Shown: positions 23,775 through 32,814 of the stretch, piece after piece | Layout of the letters: every line of letters begins with the position of its first letter | Position numbering within the stretch: position 1 is the first letter of the stretch | DNA from: Methylopila sp. 73B | GTDB lineage: Bacteria; Pseudomonadota; Alphaproteobacteria; Rhizobiales; Methylopilaceae | Reading direction: 5' to 3' | DNA length: 64,000 nt | NCBI RefSeq assembly: GCF_000526315.1 | Contig: NZ_JAFV01000001.1 | Coordinates: 1,860,001-1,924,000, forward strand | Position numbers and translations under genes: made by a program | The notes under the pieces: generated by a model | Database searches by the model: none | What the model saw: only the letters and a program-made list of their open reading frames with translations | Told to the model about the DNA's origin: nothing

Positions 23775-24188
23775 ATGATCGGCGCGGTGCGCTACCGGAC
23801 AGGAACCAACCGTGAGACCGGCAAGCCGCTCTCCGGTTGGGCGCATGTCGAGCAGTCGCTCGGCGTGATCTGGCTGACGCGCCTCGAGCAGCGGGTGATG
23901 CGGCTCGCCTTCGGATCGAACCTGCACTCGCACCTCGCCGAGGATCTGACACCCGCGACCGCGCTCGCGATCTACAACGACCTCGTCGCGGCGGCCCATC
24001 GATGGGAGCCGGAGTATCGCATCCGCGACATGCAGCTGGTCTCGCTGACGCAGGCCGGCGGCCTCGGCCTTCGCCATCGCGGGATCTACTACCCCGAGGG
24101 GCGGTTCGGGAATTACGCGATCGCGACCGAAGCCGGCGCGACGACCGGCATCGTGCGGCGCGAGCAGGCCGCGAGGAGCGCGGCATGA
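23775..24188 (+). CDS. Baseplate assembly protein W-like (gp25 family)
   Basis: A 137-residue protein in the P2 W position with the GPW_gp25 pattern: RYRTGTNRETGKPLSGWAHVEQSLGVIWLTRLEQRVMRLAFGSNL, LTPATALAIYNDLVAAAHRWEPEYRI. These proteins form a lysozyme-like wedge at the base of the sheath in contractile tails. It follows V and the tip protein and overlaps J, as in P2 (V-W-J-I). Confidence 0.85.
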   Translation: MIGAVRYRTGTNRETGKPLSGWAHVEQSLGVIWLTRLEQRVMRLAFGSNLHSHLAEDLTPATALAIYNDLVAAAHRWEPEYRIRDMQLVSLTQAGGLGLRHRGIYYPEGRFGNYAIATEAGATTGIVRREQAARSAA

Positions 24189-25099
24189 CGCGTCCCTCCG
24201 CCGTCGACCTGTCGCAGCTCGCAGCCCCCCAGGTGGTGGAGACGCTTTCCTATGAGGCGATTTACGCCGAGCTGAAGGCCGACTTCCTCGCGCGCTGGGC
24301 GATCCTCCGCGCGGCGGACCCGACGCTTCCCGTGATCGACGCCCTCGACCTCGAGACCGACTTGCTGGCGGCCATCTTCCAGGCCGCAGCTTTCCAAGTG
24401 CTGGTGGTGCGTGCGCGGGTGAACTTCGCCGCTCAGTCCGTGATGGTCGCCTTCGCGACCGGCGCCGACCTCGACCATCTCGGCGCCGGCTTCGGCGTCA
24501 CGCGCCTCATCGTGACGCCGGCGACCGCGGACGCCGCCGCCGTCATGGAAAGCGACACGCGTCTGCGCCGGCGCATCCAGCTCGCGCCCGAGGCGTACGG
24601 CGCGGCCGGCTCAGAGGGCGCCTACGTCTTCCACACGTTGACCGCCGAGCCCGGCCTCTCTGACGTCACGGCCATTCAGGGCGGCCCGGGCGCCGTCACC
24701 GTCACCGTGCTCGACGCCGCCGCCGCCACGCCCTCTGCGGCGACGCTCTCCCGGGTGCGGGCGGCGCTGTCGTCCGACCGCGTGCGCCCCCTGACCGACG
24801 TCGTCACCGTGCGCGCGCCGACGCTAAAGCCGGCCGAGATCGAGGCGACGCTGACGCTTTACCCCGGCCCGGCCGCAGGCCCGGTGCTGGCCGAGGCGAA
24901 GGCCAAGCTCGCCGCCTTCCTCGTCGAGAACCGTAAGCTCGGCCGCGATCTGACGCGCTCGGCGATCACGGCGAAGCTGCACGTCGAGGGCGTCCAGTCG
25001 ATCGCGCTGACGCGGCCGTCCGCCGACGTGGACACCGGCCCGGCCGACCTCGTCGTGGTGACGGCCGTGAACGTCGTCGTGGGAGCGCGCGACGAATGA
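24185..25099 (+). CDS. Baseplate J-like protein
   Basis: A 304-residue protein of the Baseplate_J family: VETLSYEAIYAELKADFLARW, LVVRARVNFAAQSVMVAFATGADLDHLGAGFGV, ESDTRLRRRIQLAPEAYGAAGSEGAYVFHTL and the C-terminal LGRDLTRSAITAKLHVEGVQSI. It makes up the inner baseplate wedge. The ATG overlaps the W stop. The length is close to P2 gpJ (302 residues). Confidence 0.93.
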   Translation: MTRPSAVDLSQLAAPQVVETLSYEAIYAELKADFLARWAILRAADPTLPVIDALDLETDLLAAIFQAAAFQVLVVRARVNFAAQSVMVAFATGADLDHLGAGFGVTRLIVTPATADAAAVMESDTRLRRRIQLAPEAYGAAGSEGAYVFHTLTAEPGLSDVTAIQGGPGAVTVTVLDAAAATPSAATLSRVRAALSSDRVRPLTDVVTVRAPTLKPAEIEATLTLYPGPAAGPVLAEAKAKLAAFLVENRKLGRDLTRSAITAKLHVEGVQSIALTRPSADVDTGPADLVVVTAVNVVVGARDE

Positions 25100-26340
25100 G
25101 CGAGCGCCTCGTCCCGTCAAACGCCTCGCCGCTCGAGGTCGCGCTCGACGAGACGCTCGGCTCGCGGATTGGCGCGACGCCGATGCCGATCGCGGAATCC
25201 TCCCGGCCGCTCGACGCCCCTTCGGCTTTCGTGCCGTTCCTCGCCTTCGGGCGCGGCGTCGACCTCTGGAACCCGGAGTGGAGCGACGAGCGAAAGCGCA
25301 AGCTCGCCGATCGCGCGATCGACCTGCAGGCCCGCGCCGGCACGCTGAGCGGCATCCGGGATCTCGTCGATTTCGCGGACGGCCGCGTGCTCAGCGCCGT
25401 GACGCCGCCGGCCGAGTTCTTCGCCGGCGGCGACGAGCAGGACGACGACGAGCGCTGGGCGGCCTTCCTGAAGAGCCTGCCCGAGATCCGGATCTTCCAG
25501 AACACCTCGGCCGACATCGAAAACGGCTACGCGCCGTTCGACGGCGAGGACGACGCGCTGACGCCGGGCGCCTTCCTCGGGGCGGAGAACGGCGACGAGA
25601 CGTTCTTCGCGGACGGTCCGCCTGCGGATTTCGAGCGCGCGGTGATGATCCGAAACGGCCATGAGGAGCCGGTGACGATCCGCAAGCGCGCCGATCCCCG
25701 TGTCGGCAAGCGGGGCGAGGTCTACGACCTGCATTGGCGTCAGCAGGCCGAAGCCTGCGCCCTGTTCGACGATCCCTCCAGCGCGGACGGGTTCCTCGAC
25801 GGCCTGCCGAAGATCCAGACGCACGTCAGCGTCGCGCTCGGCTACGGCTTCGCCGGCGGCGAGAACTGGCACCTCGTCGCGCCGATGGACCGAGTGCAGG
25901 ACATCCGGCCTGAGCTGGGCATGCTGCCCGCCGAGGACCTCGTCGCGCTCTATCTCGACGATGGTTACGCGAACGTCGGGTTCGCGGACGCCGAAGATCC
26001 GCAACGGCACATCTATCGCTCGATCCGCATCCTCGAGCGCGCCGCGGACTGGAGCCCGGCCGCGTCTTTCGCCGACTTCGACCGGCTCGGCATGCCCGCC
26101 TACACGGCCGAGCTTGTCGTCGAGATCCCGTCCACCGCCGCCCGGGAAGACGCTTACGCGGACGCCTGTTTCGCGGAGGCGTGTTTCGCCGACCGCCCCT
26201 TCGATCCGACCACGCTCAACTTCGTCTGCGACGCGGTCGTCGCCGCCAAATCGCTGCGCGACGACATCCTGCTCGACCTCAACGTCGTCACCCGCCGGTC
26301 GCTCTCGAGCGCTCGAACCTTCGCCGATCTCCAGCTCTAG
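25096..26340 (+). CDS. Phage tail protein I with C-terminal extension
   Basis: A 414-residue protein. The first 200 residues match P2 gpI (tail_P2_I): an LPSNASPLEVALDETL-like start, then FVPFLAFGRGVDLWNPEWSDERKRKLADRAIDLQARAGTLSGIRDLVDF. P2 gpI is about 176 residues; here a second half (residues about 200-414) adds beta-rich sequence, including repeated SADGFLDGLPKIQTHVSVALG and FADADAED-like segments. Gene I overlaps J by four bases. It attaches fibres to the baseplate; the extension may dock the large protein that follows. Confidence 0.85.
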   Translation: MSERLVPSNASPLEVALDETLGSRIGATPMPIAESSRPLDAPSAFVPFLAFGRGVDLWNPEWSDERKRKLADRAIDLQARAGTLSGIRDLVDFADGRVLSAVTPPAEFFAGGDEQDDDERWAAFLKSLPEIRIFQNTSADIENGYAPFDGEDDALTPGAFLGAENGDETFFADGPPADFERAVMIRNGHEEPVTIRKRADPRVGKRGEVYDLHWRQQAEACALFDDPSSADGFLDGLPKIQTHVSVALGYGFAGGENWHLVAPMDRVQDIRPELGMLPAEDLVALYLDDGYANVGFADAEDPQRHIYRSIRILERAADWSPAASFADFDRLGMPAYTAELVVEIPSTAAREDAYADACFAEACFADRPFDPTTLNFVCDAVVAAKSLRDDILLDLNVVTRRSLSSARTFADLQL

Positions 26341-26349
26341 GCCCGCACA

Positions 26350-28617
26350 ATGGAAACCCGCGTCAACCTCTATCCCTATCAGGTCATCCCGGCCGGCGAA
26401 CTGAACGCGCTGCAGGGCTACGCCCAGGCGTCGATGGACCGGATCGTCCGCGAGTTGCTGTTCGACGAGCCGCGCTATTCCGGCTTTACGGTCACGGCGC
26501 CCTCGGCGCTGCAGCTGTCCGTCGCAAGGGGCGCGTTCTATCGCGCCGGTCAGGTCTATCCCTCGACCGACGTCCAGAGCCTCTCGCTGACCTCGCTCCT
26601 GCCGTCGAGCGGAAGCCGCATCGTGCTGGTGGTGGTCTCCGGCGACACGGTGAACACGGACGAACAGTCGGTGAAGTTCCTGGTCGACGCCGTCACCCGG
26701 GCCGTCCAGCCCCGCCCCGTCGCCCGCCGCGTCGCCCGACAGGCGAGCATCGAGCTCGTCGCTGGCGCCGCCAGCGCCTCGCCGTCGCGGCCTGCGCTCC
26801 CCGCCGGCTCGATCGTGGTGTCGTCGCTGCGCCTCGCGCCGTCCGGCGTCGTCGATGGCCCGGACATGGAGACGGCGAACAGCGCGATCTCGCTCGAGAA
26901 GGCGATGACGGCGATCGCCTTGCTGCAAGCGCAGGACAAGAAGACGGCCGCGCTGATCAACACGCTGCGATCCGACAACGCCGCGATGGCGAGCCAGATC
27001 AAGGCGACGGCCACCCGGGCGGAGCTGGGTTGGATGATCCGCGACATCATCCAGATGAAGGAGCGGCTCGACATCCCCGACAACCAGTCGCCGCGCGGCA
27101 TCGACTACTTCGTGACCGACAGCGAGACCGATGGCGCCAGCACGGCGATCGTCGAGGGCGGCTACGTCAAGTTCGGTGAGATCGAGCGCGCGTCCCAGCT
27201 GGTCGCGCTGCTCAACCCGTCCGACAGCCGCGTCGACATCTCCGAGATCGGCCTGATCATGCCGAAGTCGACCGACGCGTTGCGGATCGAGGTCGACGAC
27301 AAGGACGCCGAGATCGCGATCGCGTCCTATGGCATCGCCGCCAACGTCCTCAAAAAGCAGACGCTGACGCGGAGCTACTACTACTACGCCGAGAAACAGC
27401 CCTACGAAGAGCTGGAGACCAAGCTCAAGCAACAGTACGTCGTGCGGGTTCGGAACCCGAAAACCGACGCTTTCGAGGTGCTGGAGCTTGCCGGGGCGAA
27501 CTGGCGGCTGGTCTCGCGCGGCAACGACGGCCTGCCGGGCGACTCGCCCTTCTGGCGGATCGACGTGACGACCGACACGTGGTCGATCGGGGCCACCACC
27601 GTGAACGTCTCCGGCGCGAAGATCGCGCAGACTTTCCTCTGCGCGCAGGCGGGCTGGCACAAGCGCCTCGACGTCGGCTTCACCGACATCGCGGCGGTCG
27701 GCAACGTCTTCGTCGCGATCACGAAGTGCAACGAGGCCGGCACTCCCGATCTCAACAACACCGTCGCCACCGCGACCGTCGCGGCGTCCGCCCTGAAAAA
27801 ATGGCCGGCCTGGTCGTCGGTCTTGTTCGATCCGTTCTGGCTCGAGCGTGGCGTCCGCTACGCCGTGGTGCTGATCTCGACCGGCAATCACCGGGTGGGC
27901 ATCTCGAAGTCCAACGACCTGACGAACGGCACCCTCTTCATCTCGACCGACGGCGACTACTGGTCCGGCTCGATCGAGCAGGACCTCGTGTTCCGGCTCT
28001 GGGGCTGCAAGTTCGCGTCGAACAACGTCACCGTCGAGATCGGCGACATCGCGCTGCCGGGCGGCATCCGCCAGCTGCAGGCGATCTTCACCGGCTTCCA
28101 GCCGGCCGGCACGGATCTGATCATGCAGGCGCAGATCGCCGGCGCATGGCGGACGATCGGCGAGAAGGACGCGACGATCCTCTCGACCGCGCCGACGCAG
28201 GTGAAGCTGCGCCTCGTGTTCGTGGGCACGAAGGATCTGATGCCGGGCGTCGACCTGACGGCGAGCCGGATGATCGCCTCGCGGCCCCGGACGCCGACCA
28301 CCCACATCTCGACCGTGCAGTCGATGCCGGCCGGCGGCGTCACCGCCTCGAGCGTCAAGCTCGTGCTGGAGATGATCGGCTTCGACGCCGCGATCCACAC
28401 CCTGACCGCCGCCGTGCTGCACGGCGCCGGCTACGCCACCGAGGTCGCCGCGACCTCGTTCCGGACCGAGACCATCGGGCCGGGCAAGACGCGCCGCGTC
28501 TTCACCATCGGCGGCCTGCCGAACATCACGTCCTTCAAGCTGAAGTTCACGATGGGCTCGTCGAACCCCGCCAAGCTGTTCTCGGTCGTGAGCCGAGACC
28601 ACACCGGCTACACCTGA
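26350..28617 (+). CDS. Large baseplate or tail-tip protein, unassigned family
   Basis: A 755-residue protein beginning METRVNLYPYQVIPAGELNALQGYAQASMDRIV. The N-terminal 150 residues are beta-rich. A helical stretch (residues about 180-235, ISLEKAMTAIALLQAQDKKTAALINTLRSDNAAMASQIKATATRAE) follows, probably a coiled coil. The rest is a long beta-rich region with jelly-roll-like motifs. It lies where P2 has the fibre genes, between I and the fibre. It is therefore probably a baseplate-fibre adaptor or a receptor-binding protein. No named family is recognised with confidence. Confidence 0.65.
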   Translation: METRVNLYPYQVIPAGELNALQGYAQASMDRIVRELLFDEPRYSGFTVTAPSALQLSVARGAFYRAGQVYPSTDVQSLSLTSLLPSSGSRIVLVVVSGDTVNTDEQSVKFLVDAVTRAVQPRPVARRVARQASIELVAGAASASPSRPALPAGSIVVSSLRLAPSGVVDGPDMETANSAISLEKAMTAIALLQAQDKKTAALINTLRSDNAAMASQIKATATRAELGWMIRDIIQMKERLDIPDNQSPRGIDYFVTDSETDGASTAIVEGGYVKFGEIERASQLVALLNPSDSRVDISEIGLIMPKSTDALRIEVDDKDAEIAIASYGIAANVLKKQTLTRSYYYYAEKQPYEELETKLKQQYVVRVRNPKTDAFEVLELAGANWRLVSRGNDGLPGDSPFWRIDVTTDTWSIGATTVNVSGAKIAQTFLCAQAGWHKRLDVGFTDIAAVGNVFVAITKCNEAGTPDLNNTVATATVAASALKKWPAWSSVLFDPFWLERGVRYAVVLISTGNHRVGISKSNDLTNGTLFISTDGDYWSGSIEQDLVFRLWGCKFASNNVTVEIGDIALPGGIRQLQAIFTGFQPAGTDLIMQAQIAGAWRTIGEKDATILSTAPTQVKLRLVFVGTKDLMPGVDLTASRMIASRPRTPTTHISTVQSMPAGGVTASSVKLVLEMIGFDAAIHTLTAAVLHGAGYATEVAATSFRTETIGPGKTRRVFTIGGLPNITSFKLKFTMGSSNPAKLFSVVSRDHTGYT

Positions 28618-28633
28618 AAAAGGATCTCTGAAC

Positions 28634-28828
28634 ATGGCCGCCAAGAAAACCGCCCCCGAGGCCGAGGTCTCGCCCTCGGGCTATTGGGACGTCACCGTCA
28701 GCCGGAAGGTCTCCGACGTGTTCGGCGCGAACTTCCACCCGGGTCCGGTCCACACCGTCAACGACGCCGTGCTCGAGGCGCTCGGCGACGCGGTCCTGAC
28801 CAAGACGCCGCACGTCGAGCCGGTCTGA
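28634..28828 (+). CDS. Hypothetical small tail-region protein
   Basis: A 64-residue protein with a Lys/Ala-rich start and a core GYWDVTVSRKVSDVFGANFHPGPVHTVNDAVLEAL. The last part looks like a small mixed fold. The ATG is preceded by AAAAAGGATCTCTGAAC, a usable ribosome site, and the fibre gene begins two bases after its stop. The function is unknown. Confidence 0.55.
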   Translation: MAAKKTAPEAEVSPSGYWDVTVSRKVSDVFGANFHPGPVHTVNDAVLEALGDAVLTKTPHVEPV

Positions 28829-28829
28829 C

Positions 28830-30920
28830 ATGGCCGGTCGGGAGCCGCTCGATTACACGCAGGAGCTGCTGAAGGCCGAAAACGGCGACGAGCGGCTCGT
28901 CGACCTGTTCGACCGCCTGTTCGGCGACGTGGACGCCAGGCTCCGCGGCGTCGAGGCGGCGGCGACGAGCGTCGCCGAGCTGCAGGGCAAGCTTCTGCAG
29001 GACGGTCAGGACATCATCGACGAGGTGGTCGGGCCGCTGACCGACCGCATCCGCTCGGCGGCCGACATCGGGGTGATCTTCACCGCGGGCTCGGTCTCGG
29101 AAGCCACGGTCGGGCTCGGCGTCCGCACCTTCGTCGTCGTCGAGGCCGACCGCGCGGCCTTCGCGCCGGCCGCGATGCTCACCGTGACGGCGACGGACAC
29201 GCCGGCGGTCGCGATGTTCGGCCGCAAGGTGGCCTACGAACGCGACGCCGGCGTGCTCGAGATCGAGGTGCTGTCGGCCGAGGGCGCGGGCGCCTACGCC
29301 GGTTGGACCGTCACCGCCGGCTCGCGCGTCGCCAACGCCTCGCAGTCGGCGCTGACGCCCGTCGAAGGCTTCGTCGCCCAGACGGTGCAGGCGTCGATCG
29401 CCGCCCTGGCGGAAGCGGTCGGCAACGACCCTGCCTTCGCCGAGCATGTCGTTGCGGCGCTCGCCGAGATCTACACCAAGACCCAGACCGACGATCTGCT
29501 CGGCGCCAAGGCCACCAAGACGACTGCGCTGACGGCGCTGGCCGCCCTTGTCCCGGCCGCCGACCGCGTCGTTTCGTTCTCGTCCGCCAACGGCGCGACG
29601 CTTCTTCCCGCCGGCGCGATCGGCAAGGCGCTGCTCGCCGCCGCGGACTCGTCCGGCGGTCTGGCGATCCTCGGAGCGGCGCCGCTCAACGCACCGACCT
29701 TCACCGGCGCCGTCTCAGCGCCGACGGTCGGCGTCGGCAACAACAGCACAAGGGTCGCCACGACGGCGTTCGTCCAGGCGGCGATCGCGGCGCTGGTCAA
29801 CTCGTCGCCGGCGGCGCTCGACACGCTGGTGGAGCTGGCGACGGCGCTCGGCAACGACGCCAACTTCGCGACCACGATGAACGCCGCGCTTGCGGCCCGC
29901 CTGCGCTACGACGCCGCCCAGGCGCTCACCGACGCTCAGAAGGCGCAGGTGGTCGCGAACGTCGGCCTCGACGCGGTCTATCCCCGCCTCGACGGGGGCA
30001 ACGCCGGCGGCTTCGGCGTCCGGAACCGGCTCATCAATGGGGATTTCCGGTTCGCGCAGCGAGGCCTGTCGCAGACGGCCGGCGGCTACGGTTCGCTCGA
30101 TCGCTGGTATCTCGTCTGGAGCGGCTCGGGGATGACGGTATCCCAGGCGGACACTGGCGAAGGCGGCTTTTGCGCGCGCTTGGCTCTTACCGTCGCCGGC
30201 AACTACACTTTCGAGCAACGGATCGAGCACGCCGCCACGCTCGCCGGCCGGAAGGTCACCTTCTCGTTCGAGGTGCGGACGATCTCAGGGTCCGGCCACA
30301 CGATCCGTCCGACGATCATCCAGCGCTTCAACGACAGCGCCTCGGTGGCCTACGGCCCAGCGGCCGTCGCGGGTCCTGCGGACTCCACCGGTTGGGTCAA
30401 ATTCTCCTATACCGTCGACCTCACCTCAGCCGCCGGTAAGACCTACGGCGTCGGGCACCATCTCGCCGCGCGCATCACCGTGACGAACCCATGCACGATC
30501 GAGATCCGGCGCGCGCAGTTCGAGGAAGGCGGGGCCGCGACGCCGTTCGAGCGTCGGCCGGAGGCGCTCGAACTGGCGCTGTGCCAGCGCTACTTCGCGA
30601 AGACCTACCCGGTGACGACGCCGCTTGCAGCGGCGAACGCTGCGGGTGCGCTCACCGCGTCGCCTCAGACGTCCGGCTCGACCGCCTTCGCTCGCGCGCA
30701 GGCGAGCGTGACGTGGGAGCTGCCGGTGGCCATGCGGGCTACGCCGGCGGTCACGCCCTACAGCCCCGTTTCGGGAGCTACGACCCGGGGCCACGACGGC
30801 GTGGCCGACGCCATCGCCGAGGCCGTCACCTCTGACAAACGCATCCTGCTGCGGCCGACAGGGACCGTCGCCTCGGGCCAGATCTACAGCTACCACGCAA
30901 CCGCCGACGCGGAGCTTTGA
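28830..30920 (+). CDS. Tail fibre protein
   Basis: A 696-residue protein with typical fibre features. The N-terminal part is helical and beta-rich. The middle has the fibre motif PTFTGAVSAPTVGVGNNSTRVATTAFVQAAIAALVNSSPAALDTLVELATALGNDANFATTMNAALAAR. The C-terminal receptor part ends with the phrase RRPEALELALCQRYFAKTYP, common in phage fibres. Trimers would bind the host surface. It overlaps the next gene only through alternative starts. The fibre tip is expected to evolve fastest. Confidence 0.85.
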   Translation: MAGREPLDYTQELLKAENGDERLVDLFDRLFGDVDARLRGVEAAATSVAELQGKLLQDGQDIIDEVVGPLTDRIRSAADIGVIFTAGSVSEATVGLGVRTFVVVEADRAAFAPAAMLTVTATDTPAVAMFGRKVAYERDAGVLEIEVLSAEGAGAYAGWTVTAGSRVANASQSALTPVEGFVAQTVQASIAALAEAVGNDPAFAEHVVAALAEIYTKTQTDDLLGAKATKTTALTALAALVPAADRVVSFSSANGATLLPAGAIGKALLAAADSSGGLAILGAAPLNAPTFTGAVSAPTVGVGNNSTRVATTAFVQAAIAALVNSSPAALDTLVELATALGNDANFATTMNAALAARLRYDAAQALTDAQKAQVVANVGLDAVYPRLDGGNAGGFGVRNRLINGDFRFAQRGLSQTAGGYGSLDRWYLVWSGSGMTVSQADTGEGGFCARLALTVAGNYTFEQRIEHAATLAGRKVTFSFEVRTISGSGHTIRPTIIQRFNDSASVAYGPAAVAGPADSTGWVKFSYTVDLTSAAGKTYGVGHHLAARITVTNPCTIEIRRAQFEEGGAATPFERRPEALELALCQRYFAKTYPVTTPLAAANAAGALTASPQTSGSTAFARAQASVTWELPVAMRATPAVTPYSPVSGATTRGHDGVADAIAEAVTSDKRILLRPTGTVASGQIYSYHATADAEL

Positions 30921-30922
30921 CC

Positions 30923-31426
30923 ATGGACATCCAGAGCGTCACCTTCGCCGATGACCTCCAGTCCGCCGTTTTGGTCGAGACCGCCGGCGGCGGCGCCTTC
31001 ACCGCGCCGTGGCCCTGCGCCACGTGGCACCGCGAGCCGATCGAGGCGTGGATCACGGCCGGCGGCGTGATCGCCGCGCCGGCCGAGCCCGAGGTCGACC
31101 TCACGGCCTACGCCGCTCAGCGGCGCTGGGAGATCGAGACTGGCGGCCTCGACGTCGCCGGCATGCGGGTCGAGACCGACGATCGCGCGAAGCTTCTGCT
31201 GGCCGGCGCCCGGATCAATGCCGAGGCCAATCCGGCCTATGTCACGCGCTGGAAGGTCGCCGGCGGCTGGGTCGAGCTGACCGCCGCCGAGATCGTCGCC
31301 ATTTCGGACGCGGTCCTCGCCTTCGTCGACCGGCTGTTCAACGCCGAGCTGGACTTGCACGAGGCGATCGCCGGCGGCACGGTCACGACTGAGGCGGAGA
31401 TCGACGCGGCGCTCGCCGCCGCCTGA
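30923..31426 (+). CDS. DUF4376-domain protein, possible fibre assembly factor
   Basis: A 167-residue protein from ATG 30923; a TTG two codons earlier would overlap the fibre stop. After an N-terminal beta module (FADDLQSAVLVETAGGGAF) comes the DUF4376 pattern: QRRWEIETGGLDVAGMRVETDDRAKLLLAGARINAEANP, WKVAGGWVELTAAEIVAISDAVLAFVDRLFNAE. DUF4376 proteins usually follow fibre genes and are thought to aid fibre folding or become part of the fibre. It ends the first tail block. Confidence 0.75.
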   Translation: MDIQSVTFADDLQSAVLVETAGGGAFTAPWPCATWHREPIEAWITAGGVIAAPAEPEVDLTAYAAQRRWEIETGGLDVAGMRVETDDRAKLLLAGARINAEANPAYVTRWKVAGGWVELTAAEIVAISDAVLAFVDRLFNAELDLHEAIAGGTVTTEAEIDAALAAA

Positions 31427-31435
31427 CGCCCGGCC

Positions 31436-31457
31436 GGGGCTGACAACTGTCAGCCCC
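31436..31457. promoter_or_regulatory. Late-operon palindrome, copy 3 (before tail sheath)
   Basis: A 22-bp dyad with half-site GGGGCTGACAA / CTGTCAGCCCC, one central mismatch from the other two copies, 70 bases before the sheath start. It marks the head of the second tail block. Mu has a comparable late promoter before its own tail genes. Confidence 0.7.
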
Positions 31458-31527
31458 TCGTTTCCCACGTCGTTCTGCGAGCATGCGGCTTCTCAGACCT
31501 TACGGTCAACCGAGGAGCAAGACGAAC

Positions 31528-32775
31528 GTGGCAGCCACTACCCCGCATGTCGGCGTCCGGGTCTTTTCTGACCTTTCGAGCACCGTCGCCTCGATCGACA
31601 CCCGCGACTCGACCGTCATCGGCATGGTCATGCCGTGCCCGAACATCGCCTCGGGCGACGCCTCCAAGTTCCCGCTGAACGAGCCGGTCCGGCTGTCGAC
31701 GGACGATCCGGAGATGGTCGCGGCCCTTGGCGCCGGCCTTGCGCAGGACGCTGTGGCCCAGATCGCCTCCGAGGGGGTCACCACCGACCTCATCTTCGTT
31801 CGGGTGGGGTCCGACGCCGACGATACCGCGCAGCACGGCCTGGTCGTCGGCTCGGCCGCCCTCAAGACCGGCATCTGGGCGCTGCTCGACGCCAAGTCTC
31901 AGATCGGCCTCGAGCCCGGGCTGATCATCTCCCCCGGCTTCACCGATCGCCGTGTCGGCAACGCTGCGAACCCCGTCGTGGTCGCGATCGACGCCGTCTG
32001 CGAGCGCCTGATCGACTGCATGGGCGTCGTCGATGCAAGCCCGGCCAGCCGTGAGGCCGCGGTCCTCCACGCCTCCGACTTCGCGACGTCGCTCAACATC
32101 ATCGACTGCTACCCGGCCGTTCGCGTCATGCTGAACGGCTCGGTCGTGACGCGGCCGATGAGCCCGCACGTGGCGGCCGCCATTGTGCGCTCCGATCGCG
32201 CCAACGGCACCCCCTTCAAGGCGTTCTGGAACAAGCCCCTGAAGGGCATCCTCGGGCCGGCGCGCAAGGTCACCTACTTCGACGGCCGCACCGACAGCGA
32301 CGCCAACTTCCTCAACCTCGCCGGCGTCATGACCGTCATCGAGAACAAGCTCCTCTGGGGGCCGTTCTCGACCGCGACCGACCCGACCGTGAGGGGCTAC
32401 CGGTCGATCAAGCGCATCCGCACCCGGCGGTCGATCGAGAAGGCGATCCCCCGGGCGCTGCGCCAGTACAGCGGCCAGGATCTCGGGCCGCATCTCGTCA
32501 CGCTGATCTCGACCGCGCTCGCCGAGGCGATCGAGGAGCGCAAGGCCCTCGGCGCGCTGATCGACGGCGAGATCGTCTGGAAGCGCGGGCTGAACCAGAA
32601 CACGTCCCTGCGCGACGGCGTCCTCAAGCTGACCTTCCGTCAGGAAGAGACGCCGGATCTCGTCGACCTGCAGATCTTCGCGGAGGCGATGCCCGAGGCC
32701 TACGACACGCTGTGGAGCTCGATCGAGCAGGCGATCTCGTCTCTCGGCAATCCCAGCATCCGCGTCGCGGCGTAA
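31528..32775 (+). CDS. Tail sheath protein (P2 FI-like)
   Basis: A 415-residue protein, taking GTG 31528 with GAGGAG upstream as the start; an in-frame ATG at 31483 is possible but has no ribosome site. It matches contractile-tail sheath proteins: HVGVRVFSDLSSTVASIDTRDSTVIGMV at the N-terminus and the conserved C-terminal domain FLNLAGVMTVIENKLLWGPFSTATDP, RSIEKAIPRALRQYSGQDLGP. The sheath surrounds the tube and contracts on adsorption. It starts the second tail transcription unit. Confidence 0.92.
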   Translation: MAATTPHVGVRVFSDLSSTVASIDTRDSTVIGMVMPCPNIASGDASKFPLNEPVRLSTDDPEMVAALGAGLAQDAVAQIASEGVTTDLIFVRVGSDADDTAQHGLVVGSAALKTGIWALLDAKSQIGLEPGLIISPGFTDRRVGNAANPVVVAIDAVCERLIDCMGVVDASPASREAAVLHASDFATSLNIIDCYPAVRVMLNGSVVTRPMSPHVAAAIVRSDRANGTPFKAFWNKPLKGILGPARKVTYFDGRTDSDANFLNLAGVMTVIENKLLWGPFSTATDPTVRGYRSIKRIRTRRSIEKAIPRALRQYSGQDLGPHLVTLISTALAEAIEERKALGALIDGEIVWKRGLNQNTSLRDGVLKLTFRQEETPDLVDLQIFAEAMPEAYDTLWSSIEQAISSLGNPSIRVAA

Positions 32776-32814
32776 GCGCCGGACCCCGCCCTTTCGTCCT
32801 CTCGGAGACCCCAC

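Noticed and set aside
25117-28644. A 1175-codon open frame on the minus strand
   Set aside because: It lies opposite J, I and the large baseplate gene, has the Arg/Ala/Gly-rich composition of antisense frames in GC-rich DNA, and shows no recognisable domain.
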